Shown one piece after another: positions 34,936 through 44,675 of a stretch of DNA of 64,000 bases. This DNA comes from Pedobacter sp. KBS0701 (GTDB taxonomy: Bacteria > Bacteroidota > Bacteroidia > Sphingobacteriales > Sphingobacteriaceae), in assembly GCF_005938645.2 (NCBI RefSeq), contig NZ_CP042171.1, positions 2,728,001 through 2,792,000 of the forward strand, in the 5' to 3' direction. How positions within the stretch are numbered: the first letter of the stretch is position 1; every line of letters starts with the position of its first letter. Made by a program: the position numbers and the translations under genes. The notes under the pieces were generated by a model, which saw only the letters and a program-made list of their open reading frames with translations, was not told the origin of the DNA and ran no database searches.

Positions 34936-37413
34936 ATGGACCAAACCAAAACCAAAGGCTATAAAAAGATAAAATCCTGGCTAAAGGCGAATAAACGCAG
35001 GCCTTTTCAATTTCAGGAAGATGCCTGGCAATATTATCTTAATGGCTACAGCGGTTTGGTAAACGCACCTACAGGCTTCGGAAAAACCTTTTCGTTATTT
35101 TTAGCGGTGGTAATTGAGGCTTTAAATGCATCAGAAGCCAGTAACAAAAAAGCAAAAGATCGCTTACAGTTGATCTGGATTACCCCACTCCGCTCCCTGG
35201 CCAAAGATATTGCGAGAGCCATGCGTGAAACTTTATTAGAACTAGAACTGGATTGGCATGTAGGTGTACGCAATGGCGATACCTCGCAGGCAGAAAAAGT
35301 ACAGCAGAAAAAATCGATGCCTGAAATTTTATTGATTACCCCTGAAAGCCTGCACCTGTTGCTGGCACAAAAGGGTTCTTCACCCCTGTTCCGGAATCTT
35401 AAATGCATTGTGGCTGATGAATGGCATGAACTTTTGGGCAGTAAACGTGGGGTATTGGTAGAGGTAGCCGTTTCGCGGATTAAAGGTTTGCAAAGATTAG
35501 AAAAAAACCAGTTCTTAAGGATTTGGGGGATTTCGGCGACCATAGGCAATATAGATGAGGCTTTAGATGTATTGGAACCCAATTTAGAAGCTAAACGCAT
35601 CATTGTTAAAGCCGATCTGGAAAAGAAAATCGTAATTAAATCTATTATACCCGACGATATTGAAACACTGCCCTGGGCAGGGCACTTGGGCTTAAAATTG
35701 GCTTATAAACTTTTGCCGATCATCGAAAAAAGTAAAACCACCTTAATTTTTATCAATACCCGTGGACAATCGGAAATGTGGTACCAGCATTTGCTGAATA
35801 TAGAACCAGAACTGGCAGGACGAATCGCCATACACCATGGATCGATAGATTTCGAGTTGCGTAACTGGATTGAAGATGCCCTGCATACCGGGAAACTCAA
35901 AGCAGTTATTGCAACTTCTTCTCTAGATTTAGGCGTAGACTTTAAACCCGTTGATACGGTTGTTCAGGTAGGTTCGCCAAAGGGAGTAGCCCGTTTTTTG
36001 CAAAGGGCGGGGCGCTCTGGTCACTCGCCGCACGAAACTTCAAAAATCTATTTCCTACCCACCCATGCACTTGAACTGGTAGAAGCAGCAGCCATTAAAG
36101 AAGCGGCTAAAACAAACAATATAGAAAGCAGAGAGCCTTTTATTATGGTGTTTGATACATTGGTGCAGTACCTGGTTACATTGGCTATAGGCGACGGATT
36201 TGATGATAAAATTATTTACGAAGAAATTAAAAATACCCACGCTTTCAAACTTATCCTCCCTGAAGAATGGACCTGGGTAATGCAGTTTATTACCTCTGGA
36301 GGAGATAGCTTAAGTGCCTATACCGAATTTAAAAAGGTAATTAAGGATGAAGATGGGCTTTGGAAAGTGAAGAGCAGGCAACTGGCCATGCGGCACCGTT
36401 TGCACATTGGTACTATTGTGAGTGATGCGATGCTTAAGGTTAAATTCATTTCAGGTGGATACATTGGTATGGTGGAAGAATATTTTGTTACCCGTTTAAA
36501 AGCCGGCGATAATTTCCGTTTGGCAGGGCGGGTTTTAGAATTTATCCAGGTAAAAGACATGACGGTTGTAGTAAGGGTAAGCAAGCAAAAAAATGCCATT
36601 TCGCCAAGCTGGAACGGTGGACGCCTACCCTTATCATCCAATTTGGGTTCAGTATTACGTAAAAAATATAATGAAGCTTTAGATAAAACCCATCAGGATG
36701 AGGAACTGGATTCTGTTTACCCATTGTTCCTATTGCAGGAGAAAAGATCTCATGTACCTAGAAATGATGAGTTATTGATCGAACTGATCAATAATAAAGA
36801 AGGCTTTCATTTATTTGCCTATCCCTTTGAAGGACGTTTGGTACACGAGGTTTTGGCGGCATTGGTCGCCTATCGTTTAAGTAAACTGCTTCCCATCAGT
36901 TTTTCTATTGCCATGAACGATTATGGTTTCGAACTGTTAAGTGAAACAGAAATCCCTATGGATGAATCGATTGCCTACGAAGTTTTCTCTCCTAAAAATT
37001 TAACCGAAGATATAACGCTAAGTATTAACTCCACTGAAATGGCCAGACGAAAATTTAGGGATATTGCCTGTATTTCAGGACTAGTTTTTCAGGGTTACCC
37101 GGGAAAATACGTGGCGAACAAACATCTCCAGTCATCGGCGGGTTTGTTTTTTAATGTTTTTAGCGATTACGATAAACATAATTTACTTTTGCGGCAGGCT
37201 TATGATGAAGTTTTTTATCAGCAACTGGAAGAACCCAGGTTAGCAGCCGCTTTAGAAAGGATTCAGAATGGAGCGGTTATCATCACCAATCCGAAAAGTT
37301 TTACGCCACTATCTTTTCCAATCAAAGTAGACAGTTTGCGTGAGAATATGAGTTCAGAAGAATTGGAGCAGCGGATTGCCAGAATGAAGGCCGAATCTGA
37401 AAAAATTAAATAA
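34936..37413 (+). CDS. Ligase-associated DEXH-box helicase (Lhr-like)
   Basis: 825 aa. The ATG at 34936 is preferred to a TTG two codons before. Superfamily 2 helicase motifs: FQEDAWQYYLNGYSGLVNAP (Q-motif region), NAPTGFGKTFS (Walker A), VADEWHELLGSKRG (DEWH), ISATIGN, FINTRGQSE and RAGRSGHSP. A winged-helix and a large C-terminal Lhr-type domain follow. The family unwinds DNA-RNA or DNA duplexes and is found with the exonuclease, ligase and PdeM genes. The 248-bp gap upstream with a hairpin element shows that it may be transcribed or regulated apart from the ligase. Confidence 0.95.
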   Translation: MDQTKTKGYKKIKSWLKANKRRPFQFQEDAWQYYLNGYSGLVNAPTGFGKTFSLFLAVVIEALNASEASNKKAKDRLQLIWITPLRSLAKDIARAMRETLLELELDWHVGVRNGDTSQAEKVQQKKSMPEILLITPESLHLLLAQKGSSPLFRNLKCIVADEWHELLGSKRGVLVEVAVSRIKGLQRLEKNQFLRIWGISATIGNIDEALDVLEPNLEAKRIIVKADLEKKIVIKSIIPDDIETLPWAGHLGLKLAYKLLPIIEKSKTTLIFINTRGQSEMWYQHLLNIEPELAGRIAIHHGSIDFELRNWIEDALHTGKLKAVIATSSLDLGVDFKPVDTVVQVGSPKGVARFLQRAGRSGHSPHETSKIYFLPTHALELVEAAAIKEAAKTNNIESREPFIMVFDTLVQYLVTLAIGDGFDDKIIYEEIKNTHAFKLILPEEWTWVMQFITSGGDSLSAYTEFKKVIKDEDGLWKVKSRQLAMRHRLHIGTIVSDAMLKVKFISGGYIGMVEEYFVTRLKAGDNFRLAGRVLEFIQVKDMTVVVRVSKQKNAISPSWNGGRLPLSSNLGSVLRKKYNEALDKTHQDEELDSVYPLFLLQEKRSHVPRNDELLIELINNKEGFHLFAYPFEGRLVHEVLAALVAYRLSKLLPISFSIAMNDYGFELLSETEIPMDESIAYEVFSPKNLTEDITLSINSTEMARRKFRDIACISGLVFQGYPGKYVANKHLQSSAGLFFNVFSDYDKHNLLLRQAYDEVFYQQLEEPRLAAALERIQNGAVIITNPKSFTPLSFPIKVDSLRENMSSEELEQRIARMKAESEKIK

Positions 37414-37486
37414 ATACATCTTCTTGCAGCCCGTCGAAAATTAAAAGATCCTTCGACAAGCTCAGGACGACAATAGCATAAAATAA

Positions 37487-38125
37487 ATGACCATTATAAG
37501 CCAGGGTGAAGAACTGATTTTAGATAAAGAAAGGGCTTTATTTTTACCCAAGCATCAACTTTTAGCCATAAGCGATTTACACCTGGGCAAATCGGCACAT
37601 TTCCGGCAAGCAGGTTTACAAGTGCCTGCAACCATTGCCCAAACCGATTTACAGCGCCTAAATTTACTCATTAAGCATTATCATCCAAAAACATTGTTGA
37701 TTAATGGTGATATGTTCCATCATGGCTTAAATACAGATATTGATGAATTTGCCGAATGGAGAAAACAATACCAACAGCTAGATTTTTTATTGGTTAAGGG
37801 GAATCACGACCGGCTATCCCATGCGAATTATGCTGCAATGGGCATCAATATACACGAGCCCAGTTTTTGCTTAGGTCCATTTTGCTTTATACACGATGCA
37901 CCCAATTGTACGGAAGAAGAATTATATCCCATCAGCGGCCATATCCATCCTGGAGTTACCATTGTGGGGAAAGCAAAGCAAAGACTGAAATTTCCCTGCT
38001 TTTATTTCGGTACTGATTATGCCGTACTACCAGCTTTTAGTTTGTTTACGGGTCTTTATAATATTTATCCAAAAACAAGTGACCGTATTTTTGCAATTAC
38101 ACCAAAAAGTGTAGTAGAAGTTTAA
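37487..38125 (+). CDS. pdeM: Ligase-associated endonuclease PdeM
   Basis: 212 aa calcineurin-like phosphoesterase. The metal-binding motifs are ISDLHLGKSAHFR, LINGDMFHHG, VKGNHDR, IHDAPNC and SGHIHPG. Length fits PdeM, which accompanies the exonuclease, ligase and helicase in many bacteria. The intergenic segment before it (37414-37486) carries GATCCTTCGACAAGCTCAGG, a short widely dispersed repeat type of Bacteroidota, so this gene was separated from the helicase by an insertion of repeat DNA. Confidence 0.93.
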   Translation: MTIISQGEELILDKERALFLPKHQLLAISDLHLGKSAHFRQAGLQVPATIAQTDLQRLNLLIKHYHPKTLLINGDMFHHGLNTDIDEFAEWRKQYQQLDFLLVKGNHDRLSHANYAAMGINIHEPSFCLGPFCFIHDAPNCTEEELYPISGHIHPGVTIVGKAKQRLKFPCFYFGTDYAVLPAFSLFTGLYNIYPKTSDRIFAITPKSVVEV

Positions 38126-38128
38126 TGT

Positions 38129-38425
38129 TTAAGCGTGTGCATCAATCACCTGCTTCAGTTGTGATGCTTGTAAAACACCACTTTGTCGCCAAACCTGCTT
38201 TCCTTTTTTGAACAGAATTAAAGTAGGAACGCTCTGAACGTTGAAGGAAGAAGCGGCCGGTTGATTTTTATCGATATCTACTTTAATAATCGATACTGAA
38301 TCTCCCAACTGCGATTTTAATTGTTCCAGGATCGGTTTCATCATTTTACAAGGACCGCACCACTCAGCAAAAAAATCTACCAATACAGGTTTATCACCGT
38401 TAATTAAATCTGAAAACTTAGACAT
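38129..38425 (-). CDS. trxA: Thioredoxin
   Basis: 98 aa cytoplasmic thioredoxin. Active site FFAEWCGPCKMM (about residues 17-28), cis-Pro loop SVPTLILFKKG. There is no signal peptide. Reduces disulfides in cytoplasmic proteins. It converges with pdeM with 3 bp between the stops, and the palindromic repeat B lies upstream. Confidence 0.95.
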   Translation of the reverse strand: MSKFSDLINGDKPVLVDFFAEWCGPCKMMKPILEQLKSQLGDSVSIIKVDIDKNQPAASSFNVQSVPTLILFKKGKQVWRQSGVLQASQLKQVIDAHA

Positions 38426-38481
38426 GATATTTATCTTTATTTAGAAACAACAAAAAATTGGATTGGTTTTTAACGAAAATT

Positions 38482-38562
38482 CGTCATTTCGAACGGAGTG
38501 CAACGCAGTTGAGAAATCTATAATAGATCTCTCCATTTCGCCGTGCTTCAGTCGAGATGACG
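38482..38562. repeat. Palindromic intergenic repeat, copy B
   Basis: Inverted copy of the element at 10007-10088. CGTCATTTCGAACGG at one end and CAGTCGAGATGACG at the other fold back, with GAGAAATCT and AGATCTCTCC in the middle. A half-copy is visible at about 54608-54635 (GTCATTCTAAACGCAGTGAA). Confidence 0.8.
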
Positions 38563-38586
38563 AATTTTGGCTAATCATTCAATTGC

Positions 38587-39201
38587 TTAAGCGCTCACCG
38601 GCAACTCTGCAGTTAAGGCAGTAACCCAATTATCAAATAAGTCTGTTTCGATTTTAATTACTTCGGCCGCATGATTTTCCCAATCGTAAGAAAAGTTAAC
38701 CAATTGGTTCATCATTTCTTCCAAATGGCCTTCTTCTTCCAGGATAATCGATTTTACATTTACCTTACTTTTTGCCTCATCTAGAACTGCTTGGTATATC
38801 GGATAAAGTTCGTCAGCACGTACTTCGATGGCATAGGTAACAAATAGATACGCCGCAAATTTTAAATCGTAACCGGATAAATTAAAAACAGCTTTTAAAT
38901 AACGGCAAACCGCTATATCCAAAGCATGTAAATAGTATTTGGTATGATTTGGAGAAAGCAGCTCGGCATTGGTGTAGGTTTTACAAAGCGCCTCATCAAG
39001 CTTCGAAATCTGCTTTTTTAAATAATAAGCATGGCGATGTTCTTCTGCTGCGTGTTTAAGAATAATCAGGTTTACATTCTCTTTATGCTCAGAAGATGAA
39101 ATCTTCTTTGCACCTGCATTTTCCATATATGATAATGTATTTAACCATTTGGCGTGCAATACATTATCCGAAACTATCGATTTTAAATTTGAAGCTAACA
39201 T
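38587..39201 (-). CDS. Ferritin-like di-iron protein, unknown function
   Basis: 204 aa, all-helical, no signal peptide. I see the residue pattern of a carboxylate-bridged di-iron four-helix bundle: Glu27, then E54-x-x-H57 in AAEEHRHAYY, then Glu126 in YAIEVRADEL, then E156-x-x-H159 in EEEGHLEEM. The spacing matches ferritin-like enzymes rather than iron-storage cages. A neighbouring thioredoxin gene and an E2 dehydrogenase gene give little clue. I cannot assign a substrate; a hydroxylase or oxidase are possible. Annotators would probably call it hypothetical. Confidence 0.75.
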   Translation of the reverse strand: MLASNLKSIVSDNVLHAKWLNTLSYMENAGAKKISSSEHKENVNLIILKHAAEEHRHAYYLKKQISKLDEALCKTYTNAELLSPNHTKYYLHALDIAVCRYLKAVFNLSGYDLKFAAYLFVTYAIEVRADELYPIYQAVLDEAKSKVNVKSIILEEEGHLEEMMNQLVNFSYDWENHAAEVIKIETDLFDNWVTALTAELPVSA

Positions 39202-39273
39202 TCTTAATTGTTAAACTAATAAATTGTTGGTATAAAGCCAACTGAAAACTTTTAATTGAAAACTGTAAACTGA

Positions 39274-40635
39274 CTAAATCTCCCTGTTCAGGTCCCAGCT
39301 TTCTAAATAATCGGCTACCCTGCGCACAAACATACCACCTAATGAACCATCTACTACCCTGTGATCGTAAGATAAAGAAAGGAACATCATGTGCCTGATT
39401 GCAATCACATCACCGTGTTCGGTTTCTAAAACTGCCGGTTTCTTTTTAATGGCACCCACAGCCAGTATCGCAACCTGAGGCTGATTGATAATCGGTGTAC
39501 CCATTACATTTCCAAAACTACCTACATTGGTTAATGTAAAGGTCCCACCTTGGGTTTCGTCTGGCTTTAATTTAGAGTTTCTGGCTCTTGTGGCTAAATC
39601 GTTCACTGCTTTTGTTAAGCCAACCAAATTTAACTGATCGGCATTTCTGATCACCGGAACAATTAAATTTCCACTTGGTAAGGCAGTTGCCATACCAATA
39701 TTGATATTGCCTTTTTTAATGATTTGTGTTCCGTTAACCGAAACATTGATCATTGGGAAATCTTTTATGGCTTTTGCAACAGCCTCTACAAATATTGGTG
39801 TAAAAGTTATTTTTTCGTTTTCACGTTTCTCGAAACTGTTTTTTACTTTATTGCGCCATAAAACCATATTGGTTACATCGGCTTCTACAAACGAAGTTAC
39901 ATGCGGCGAGGTGGTTTTACTCATTACCATATGATCGGCAATCAGTTTACGCATCCTGTCCATTTCTATAATTTCGTCGGCACCATTTACACTGGTGGTA
40001 GAGGTTTTATTTGAAGATATACTTTCAGAAACTGGAGCAGATTTATTTACTGTTGTTTCACTTGCAGGAGGTGCAGGTGGGGCTAACGTGACTGTGAGCA
40101 TCTTAGTTGCAAAGCTTCCTCCATTTTTATTAGCAATATAATCCAGCAGGTCATCTTTATTTAAGCGGCCATCAGCACCAGAGCCTTTTATAGCATCCAA
40201 TTCTGCCAACGAGATATTTTCCTGTGCGGCAATACTTTTCACCAATGGAGAATAAAAACGTTCAGAAGCGCTGAAATCAGTTGCTACCGCTTTGTTTTCA
40301 GATGGAAGCTGATCAATACCAGGAATGGTTTCTACTTTTTGTTCCACTTTTGGTGTTTCAGCAACAGGTGTTTCAATAGCGGGATTATCTCCTCCTGCTG
40401 TTTCAATAATGGCAATTACATCACCCACCTGAGCAACTTCATCAGCAGCAAATAACTGTTTTACCAATTTACCGGCAACCGGAGACGGAACTTCAGAATC
40501 TACCTTATCAGTAGCGATTTCCAGAATGGTATCATCCAAATCAATAGAATCACCTGGTTGTTTTACCCATTTAATCACCGTTGCTTCCGCAACACTTTCA
40601 CCCATTTTCGGTAACAATAGTTCGTATTGAGCCAT
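39274..40635 (-). CDS. 2-oxo acid dehydrogenase E2 (dihydrolipoyl acyltransferase)
   Basis: 453 aa. A single lipoyl domain at the N-terminus with lipoyl-lysine in EIATDKVDSEVPSPVAG (about residue 43), a linker, a peripheral subunit-binding domain (YSPLVKSIAAQENISLAEL...GADGRLNKDDLLDYI, about 128-170), a Ser/Thr/Ala-rich linker, and the catalytic domain with SLSYDHRVVDGSLGG near the end. It transfers acyl groups from E1 to CoA. It could belong to the branched-chain or another complex; E1 and E3 genes are not in the window. Confidence 0.94.
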   Translation of the reverse strand: MAQYELLLPKMGESVAEATVIKWVKQPGDSIDLDDTILEIATDKVDSEVPSPVAGKLVKQLFAADEVAQVGDVIAIIETAGGDNPAIETPVAETPKVEQKVETIPGIDQLPSENKAVATDFSASERFYSPLVKSIAAQENISLAELDAIKGSGADGRLNKDDLLDYIANKNGGSFATKMLTVTLAPPAPPASETTVNKSAPVSESISSNKTSTTSVNGADEIIEMDRMRKLIADHMVMSKTTSPHVTSFVEADVTNMVLWRNKVKNSFEKRENEKITFTPIFVEAVAKAIKDFPMINVSVNGTQIIKKGNINIGMATALPSGNLIVPVIRNADQLNLVGLTKAVNDLATRARNSKLKPDETQGGTFTLTNVGSFGNVMGTPIINQPQVAILAVGAIKKKPAVLETEHGDVIAIRHMMFLSLSYDHRVVDGSLGGMFVRRVADYLESWDLNREI

Positions 40636-40691
40636 ATTAAATTACAGTATTTTATATTGGTAATGCTACAAAAATACAGTTTTTATTCTTT

Positions 40692-41936
40692 CTAAACTGT
40701 TTCTTTAAGGAGATTTAATAACATGGTCAGTGCTGATGCAGCAGAACGCTCGATATTTTGAATCCGTTTGTTACTGAAATTAAACAGCTTAGCTACAGTT
40801 TTGTGTTTTGAAGAAATTGCAATCCATACTGTACCAACCGGTTTATCTTCTGTTCCACCCCCCGGGCCTGCAATGCCACTAACCGCAATTGCATAATCTG
40901 TTTTGAAATGTTTAATGGCGCCTTCTGCCATTTCTGTTACAGTTTGCTCACTTACTGCACCGAAAGTGTTCAAAGTACTTTCTTCTACACCAAGAATAGA
41001 TTCTTTAAGCTCGTAAGCGTATGCTACCGCCCCACCCCAATAAACCGAAGAAGAACCAGGATGTTGTGTAATTAAATGTGCAATGTATCCACCCGTACAA
41101 CTTTCTGCGGTGGATAAAGTAAGCCCTTTACTTTTCATCAGGTTCAGAATCGCTTTTTCCAGGGGAATATCTTCATCAGATACCACAAACTTATTTACTT
41201 TTGAAATAATCTGCCTGGCGTAAACCTCAACCTCTTTATGTAATTCTGCTTCGTTATCGCCTTTGGCTGACAAACGTAAACGTACTTGCCCTAATTTTGG
41301 CAGATATGCCAATTTGATGTGCGCCGGTAAGTTATCTTCTATTTCCTCAATCTCTTTGGCCAGAAATGATTCGCCTATGTTTGCCGTGAGTATGGTTTTG
41401 TGAACAATAAACGGCAACTTAAATCTGCTTGTAATTCTGGGTAGGATTTCGTCATCCATCAGGTACATCATCTCGTAAGGCACACCTGGCATTGATACAA
41501 AAATGGTATTGTTTTGTTCAAACCACATGCAGGGCGCTGTACCATTTTTGTTTACAATAACTTCACAACCATCAGGAACGTCGGCTTGCTGAATATTGAT
41601 ATCCAATAAAGGGCGATTGTATTTTTCAAATATCTGACGAACCATTTCCAATGCAGCTGCATCGTTACGGAAGCCCATATTAAAATACTTTGCCAAAGTT
41701 TTTTTGGTAATATCATCTTTGGTCGGACCAAGGCCACCTGTAATTAAGACAATATCTGTGCGTTTTTCAGCAAGTTCGAGTGCTTCTAAAATATGTTGCT
41801 CATCATCAGAAACTGAGGTAATCTGCTTCACGGAAACACCGATCAGGTTTAACTGTTTGGCCATCCAGGCAGAATTGGTATCCACAATTTGGCCAATGAG
41901 AATCTCATCGCCAATGGTAATAATTTCGGCTAGCAT
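40692..41936 (-). CDS. cinA: CinA-family protein (competence/damage-inducible)
   Basis: 414 aa. The N-terminal MoCF-like domain starts MLAEIITIGDEILIGQIVDTNS and contains ITGGLGPTKDDITKK. The C-terminal amidohydrolase domain (about 255-414) has LSTAESCTGGYIAHLIT and YAIAVSGIAGPGGGTEDKPVGTVWIA. Family members hydrolyse nicotinamide mononucleotide and ADP-ribose in pyridine nucleotide recycling. The start is 4 bp after the stop of lptD, so they probably share a transcript. Confidence 0.95.
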   Translation of the reverse strand: MLAEIITIGDEILIGQIVDTNSAWMAKQLNLIGVSVKQITSVSDDEQHILEALELAEKRTDIVLITGGLGPTKDDITKKTLAKYFNMGFRNDAAALEMVRQIFEKYNRPLLDINIQQADVPDGCEVIVNKNGTAPCMWFEQNNTIFVSMPGVPYEMMYLMDDEILPRITSRFKLPFIVHKTILTANIGESFLAKEIEEIEDNLPAHIKLAYLPKLGQVRLRLSAKGDNEAELHKEVEVYARQIISKVNKFVVSDEDIPLEKAILNLMKSKGLTLSTAESCTGGYIAHLITQHPGSSSVYWGGAVAYAYELKESILGVEESTLNTFGAVSEQTVTEMAEGAIKHFKTDYAIAVSGIAGPGGGTEDKPVGTVWIAISSKHKTVAKLFNFSNKRIQNIERSAASALTMLLNLLKETV

Positions 41937-41940
41937 AAAT

Positions 41941-44601
41941 TTATCGGTATGTGCTGTAAAACCCTTGTCTTTTACTCAATTTCAAATCCTGCAATATTGA
42001 TGCCTTCACTTTGATGGTTACCGAATAACTTTTGTAAGCCCCGTAAGGAACCCAGTTTACACTCATATCCCAACAATGTAAATCGCGGTATATGGCCAGG
42101 TTCATCGGCGTTAAACCGTTATTTTTAAAATCGTAACCGGAGTTAAACGTAACCTTCCATTTTGGGGTTAAGTTAACATCACCATTAAAGTTTAAGGTAT
42201 TTGAAGTTGTAGTGGTATTTCCATCATTAGAATACTGGAAACTATAAGAGAACGAGAAATTCCATGGAATGTTAAAATCAACAAATGCATTCGGATCCCG
42301 GCTTATGGCCGCCAGTTGTTCAGACTGTATATCAGTCAGGCCTTTTTTCTTGGATGCTTCCCCTAATTTGTCGTTAGCCTCATTCTTCCGTTTTAATGCT
42401 TCCGGATTTAAACTGTAATCAAACGAGAAACCAAAGCTGGTTAACCGAGGCAGGAATTGATTCCTTTGGAAAAATAAGCGGTCTTCTCGTATTTTAAGGG
42501 TTTGACCATTAACTGTTGTATCTTTTAAAGCATACGGATCTAATGTTCCGTTGTAGTTTATACCTAATTTATCAGTAAACTGCGATCGGCCGCTAAAACC
42601 AATGGTGGATAATTTATAAGATGGCGCCAGGAAATTATAGGAACCGCTAAAACTCAAACCCTGGATAATTGGAATCTTTTTTGAGCCCGTTCCGGTTGTA
42701 TCATTCTTATTCCTCACCTTTAGTTCGACTGTATTATCCAGGCCAAAACCAATAGATGCATTGGGGCCGCCAAAAGATCCTGGCTGTGCCATACCATCAA
42801 AAATGGAATATTTTAAAGGTTGCCCACTGACATAAATTTGATTCCCGTTCTGATCTATTGCTGGTCTAAAAGGCCCTGCTCCTGCTTTGGTAAAATCAGG
42901 AGAATAAGAGAAAGATACATTTGGTGTCATTACATGCCTCAATGCCTGTATTTTACCAGCCGGATTAAAATCTCTTCTTCCGTAAATTTTAGTCGAGATA
43001 CTTGTTGACAAACTATAACTACCTGCTCTCTTAAAGCCACTGATGGTATCTTCTCTAAAAGAGTAAGTGTTATCGGCATAACTGGTATATCTTCTGTTTA
43101 CATTCTGGAAATTCCAAACTTCGTTGTAGGTACCACCCAGGCTAAAGTTAAGGTATTTCAACGCTGTGAACGACATATTTATAGGAATACTATGCGAAAA
43201 TCCACTCCTTAAACGTTTTAAACCATCATTTTGAAAAAGCAAACTATCAAAAGTATCAATTCGGTTTGTTCCCTGTAAGCTGTAACCTACCGTAATTTTT
43301 TGATACCATTTTTGCTCTCCCACAGCATTTTTGGGACTAAATGGGTTAAATGTAGGTACGTTGAATGTCATTTCAGGTAACCTAAGCGATATTGCTCTTG
43401 TACTTAAAGTCTGATCACTTGATGCAGCCAAAGAGAAATTCATACCGTTCGAATAAGCCTTGGCATAACTAATACTACTGCTTGTTGAGTTGGTGGCAAT
43501 GGTGTTAATATCGTAAGTTGTACCTGCTGCAGTATTTTTATAGTATCCCTTTCTTCCTGTTGATACCAATCTTACACTCGCGCTGAATGTAGTACCGGGA
43601 TTGGCATTGGCATTTTGGCTATGGCTCCAGTTGATACTAAAGTTTTTGGTGGGGTTTTTAAAAGCCTCAGTGCCTTCTAAACCATCTTTAAAACTGGAGT
43701 AAGCTAAGTTGATATTGCCATTGTATTTATATCTTTTGGTATAATTACTCAATACACTTGTTTCATAAGAACCATTGGTATAAATGGAACCTAAAAGTTT
43801 AGCATCCCAATAATCGTTTAATCCGAGATAATAACCACCATTTTGCAAGAAAAAACCCCTTGTTGCATCTTCACCTGGCGTAGGAAGGATTACACCAGAT
43901 GTTCGTTTATTTGGTTTAGGAAAAAATGCAAATGGTAGGCCCAGGAAAGTAGGAATATCTTCAATAATCATGTAGACTGGCCCGGTAATAATCTGTTTCT
44001 CCGTTACCACCCCTTTAGAAATCATTAATCCAAAATGCGGATGCGGAAGATTACAGGTACTGTACATTACATTTTTAATGTGCAGTTCATCGTCTATTTG
44101 CTTTTTACTTTGTCCACCAGAGAAGAAACCTCCTTCCTGCTCAGAAAAAACACCATATACTTTGGCCCGGGTTGTTTCTGAATTGTAAAAAATAGAATCT
44201 GCTATGGCGGTCCCTTCTGCACCTGATTTAAAGATCGGTTTACCGGTATATCTACCAGTTTTTGGATCTTTAACACCCCGGGCGAAAATAGAATTTTGCT
44301 TTTTATCATACCTGATATAACCCGCATCTAGCTCAAAATCACCATATACCACCCTTGCGTTTCCATATAAATAGACAATACTTTTATCGGCACTCATTTT
44401 TACCGAATCCTCTGCTTTGTATTCTACTTTCTGGTCGATACTACTGTTATTTTTACCTGTCTTTTTAGTCGTATCCTTTTTGGTTGTGTCTTGCTGGATG
44501 ATTTGTTGCAATGAAAAATGAGAAAATGCGTTAGCTTTACCAACAACAAGTGTTAATAAAATGACAGATATTAGTAAAATAGAGCTCTTAAGGAGTTTCA
44601 A
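41941..44601 (-). CDS. lptD: LptD-type LPS assembly outer-membrane protein
   Basis: 886 aa. Signal peptide (MKLLKSSILLISVILLTLVVGKANA), then an OstA/LptA-like jellyroll (about 55-170, KMSADKSIVYLYGNARVVYGDFELDAGYIRYD), then a LptD barrel beginning around PTFLGLPFAFFPKPNKRTSGVILP and filled with alternating aromatic strands to the end. It inserts lipopolysaccharide into the outer leaflet with LptE. Bacteroidota members are longer than those in E. coli (784 aa). The Cys pairs of the E. coli protein are not obvious here. It diverges from the amidase gene with a very short shared promoter region. Confidence 0.9.
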   Translation of the reverse strand: MKLLKSSILLISVILLTLVVGKANAFSHFSLQQIIQQDTTKKDTTKKTGKNNSSIDQKVEYKAEDSVKMSADKSIVYLYGNARVVYGDFELDAGYIRYDKKQNSIFARGVKDPKTGRYTGKPIFKSGAEGTAIADSIFYNSETTRAKVYGVFSEQEGGFFSGGQSKKQIDDELHIKNVMYSTCNLPHPHFGLMISKGVVTEKQIITGPVYMIIEDIPTFLGLPFAFFPKPNKRTSGVILPTPGEDATRGFFLQNGGYYLGLNDYWDAKLLGSIYTNGSYETSVLSNYTKRYKYNGNINLAYSSFKDGLEGTEAFKNPTKNFSINWSHSQNANANPGTTFSASVRLVSTGRKGYYKNTAAGTTYDINTIATNSTSSSISYAKAYSNGMNFSLAASSDQTLSTRAISLRLPEMTFNVPTFNPFSPKNAVGEQKWYQKITVGYSLQGTNRIDTFDSLLFQNDGLKRLRSGFSHSIPINMSFTALKYLNFSLGGTYNEVWNFQNVNRRYTSYADNTYSFREDTISGFKRAGSYSLSTSISTKIYGRRDFNPAGKIQALRHVMTPNVSFSYSPDFTKAGAGPFRPAIDQNGNQIYVSGQPLKYSIFDGMAQPGSFGGPNASIGFGLDNTVELKVRNKNDTTGTGSKKIPIIQGLSFSGSYNFLAPSYKLSTIGFSGRSQFTDKLGINYNGTLDPYALKDTTVNGQTLKIREDRLFFQRNQFLPRLTSFGFSFDYSLNPEALKRKNEANDKLGEASKKKGLTDIQSEQLAAISRDPNAFVDFNIPWNFSFSYSFQYSNDGNTTTTSNTLNFNGDVNLTPKWKVTFNSGYDFKNNGLTPMNLAIYRDLHCWDMSVNWVPYGAYKSYSVTIKVKASILQDLKLSKRQGFYSTYR

Positions 44602-44617
44602 ATTCGTGTTTGAATGT

Positions 44618-44625
44618 TATTTTTG
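44618..44625 (+). promoter_or_regulatory. Promoter -7 box for the tandem amidase genes
   Basis: TATTTTTG, a TAnnTTTG box in the gap to lptD; TTTC lies about 20 bp upstream. It argues that the amidase gene starts at 44676 rather than at 44610, since transcription would begin near 44632. Confidence 0.5.
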
Positions 44626-44675
44626 CACAGATGTTTAATCAAAAACGTTCAAAATTAGTGAAAAATATACCATTG

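Noticed and set aside
44610..44675. Earlier starts of amidase copy 1
   Set aside because: A -7 promoter box overlaps this part, and the ATG at 44676 begins a standard signal peptide.
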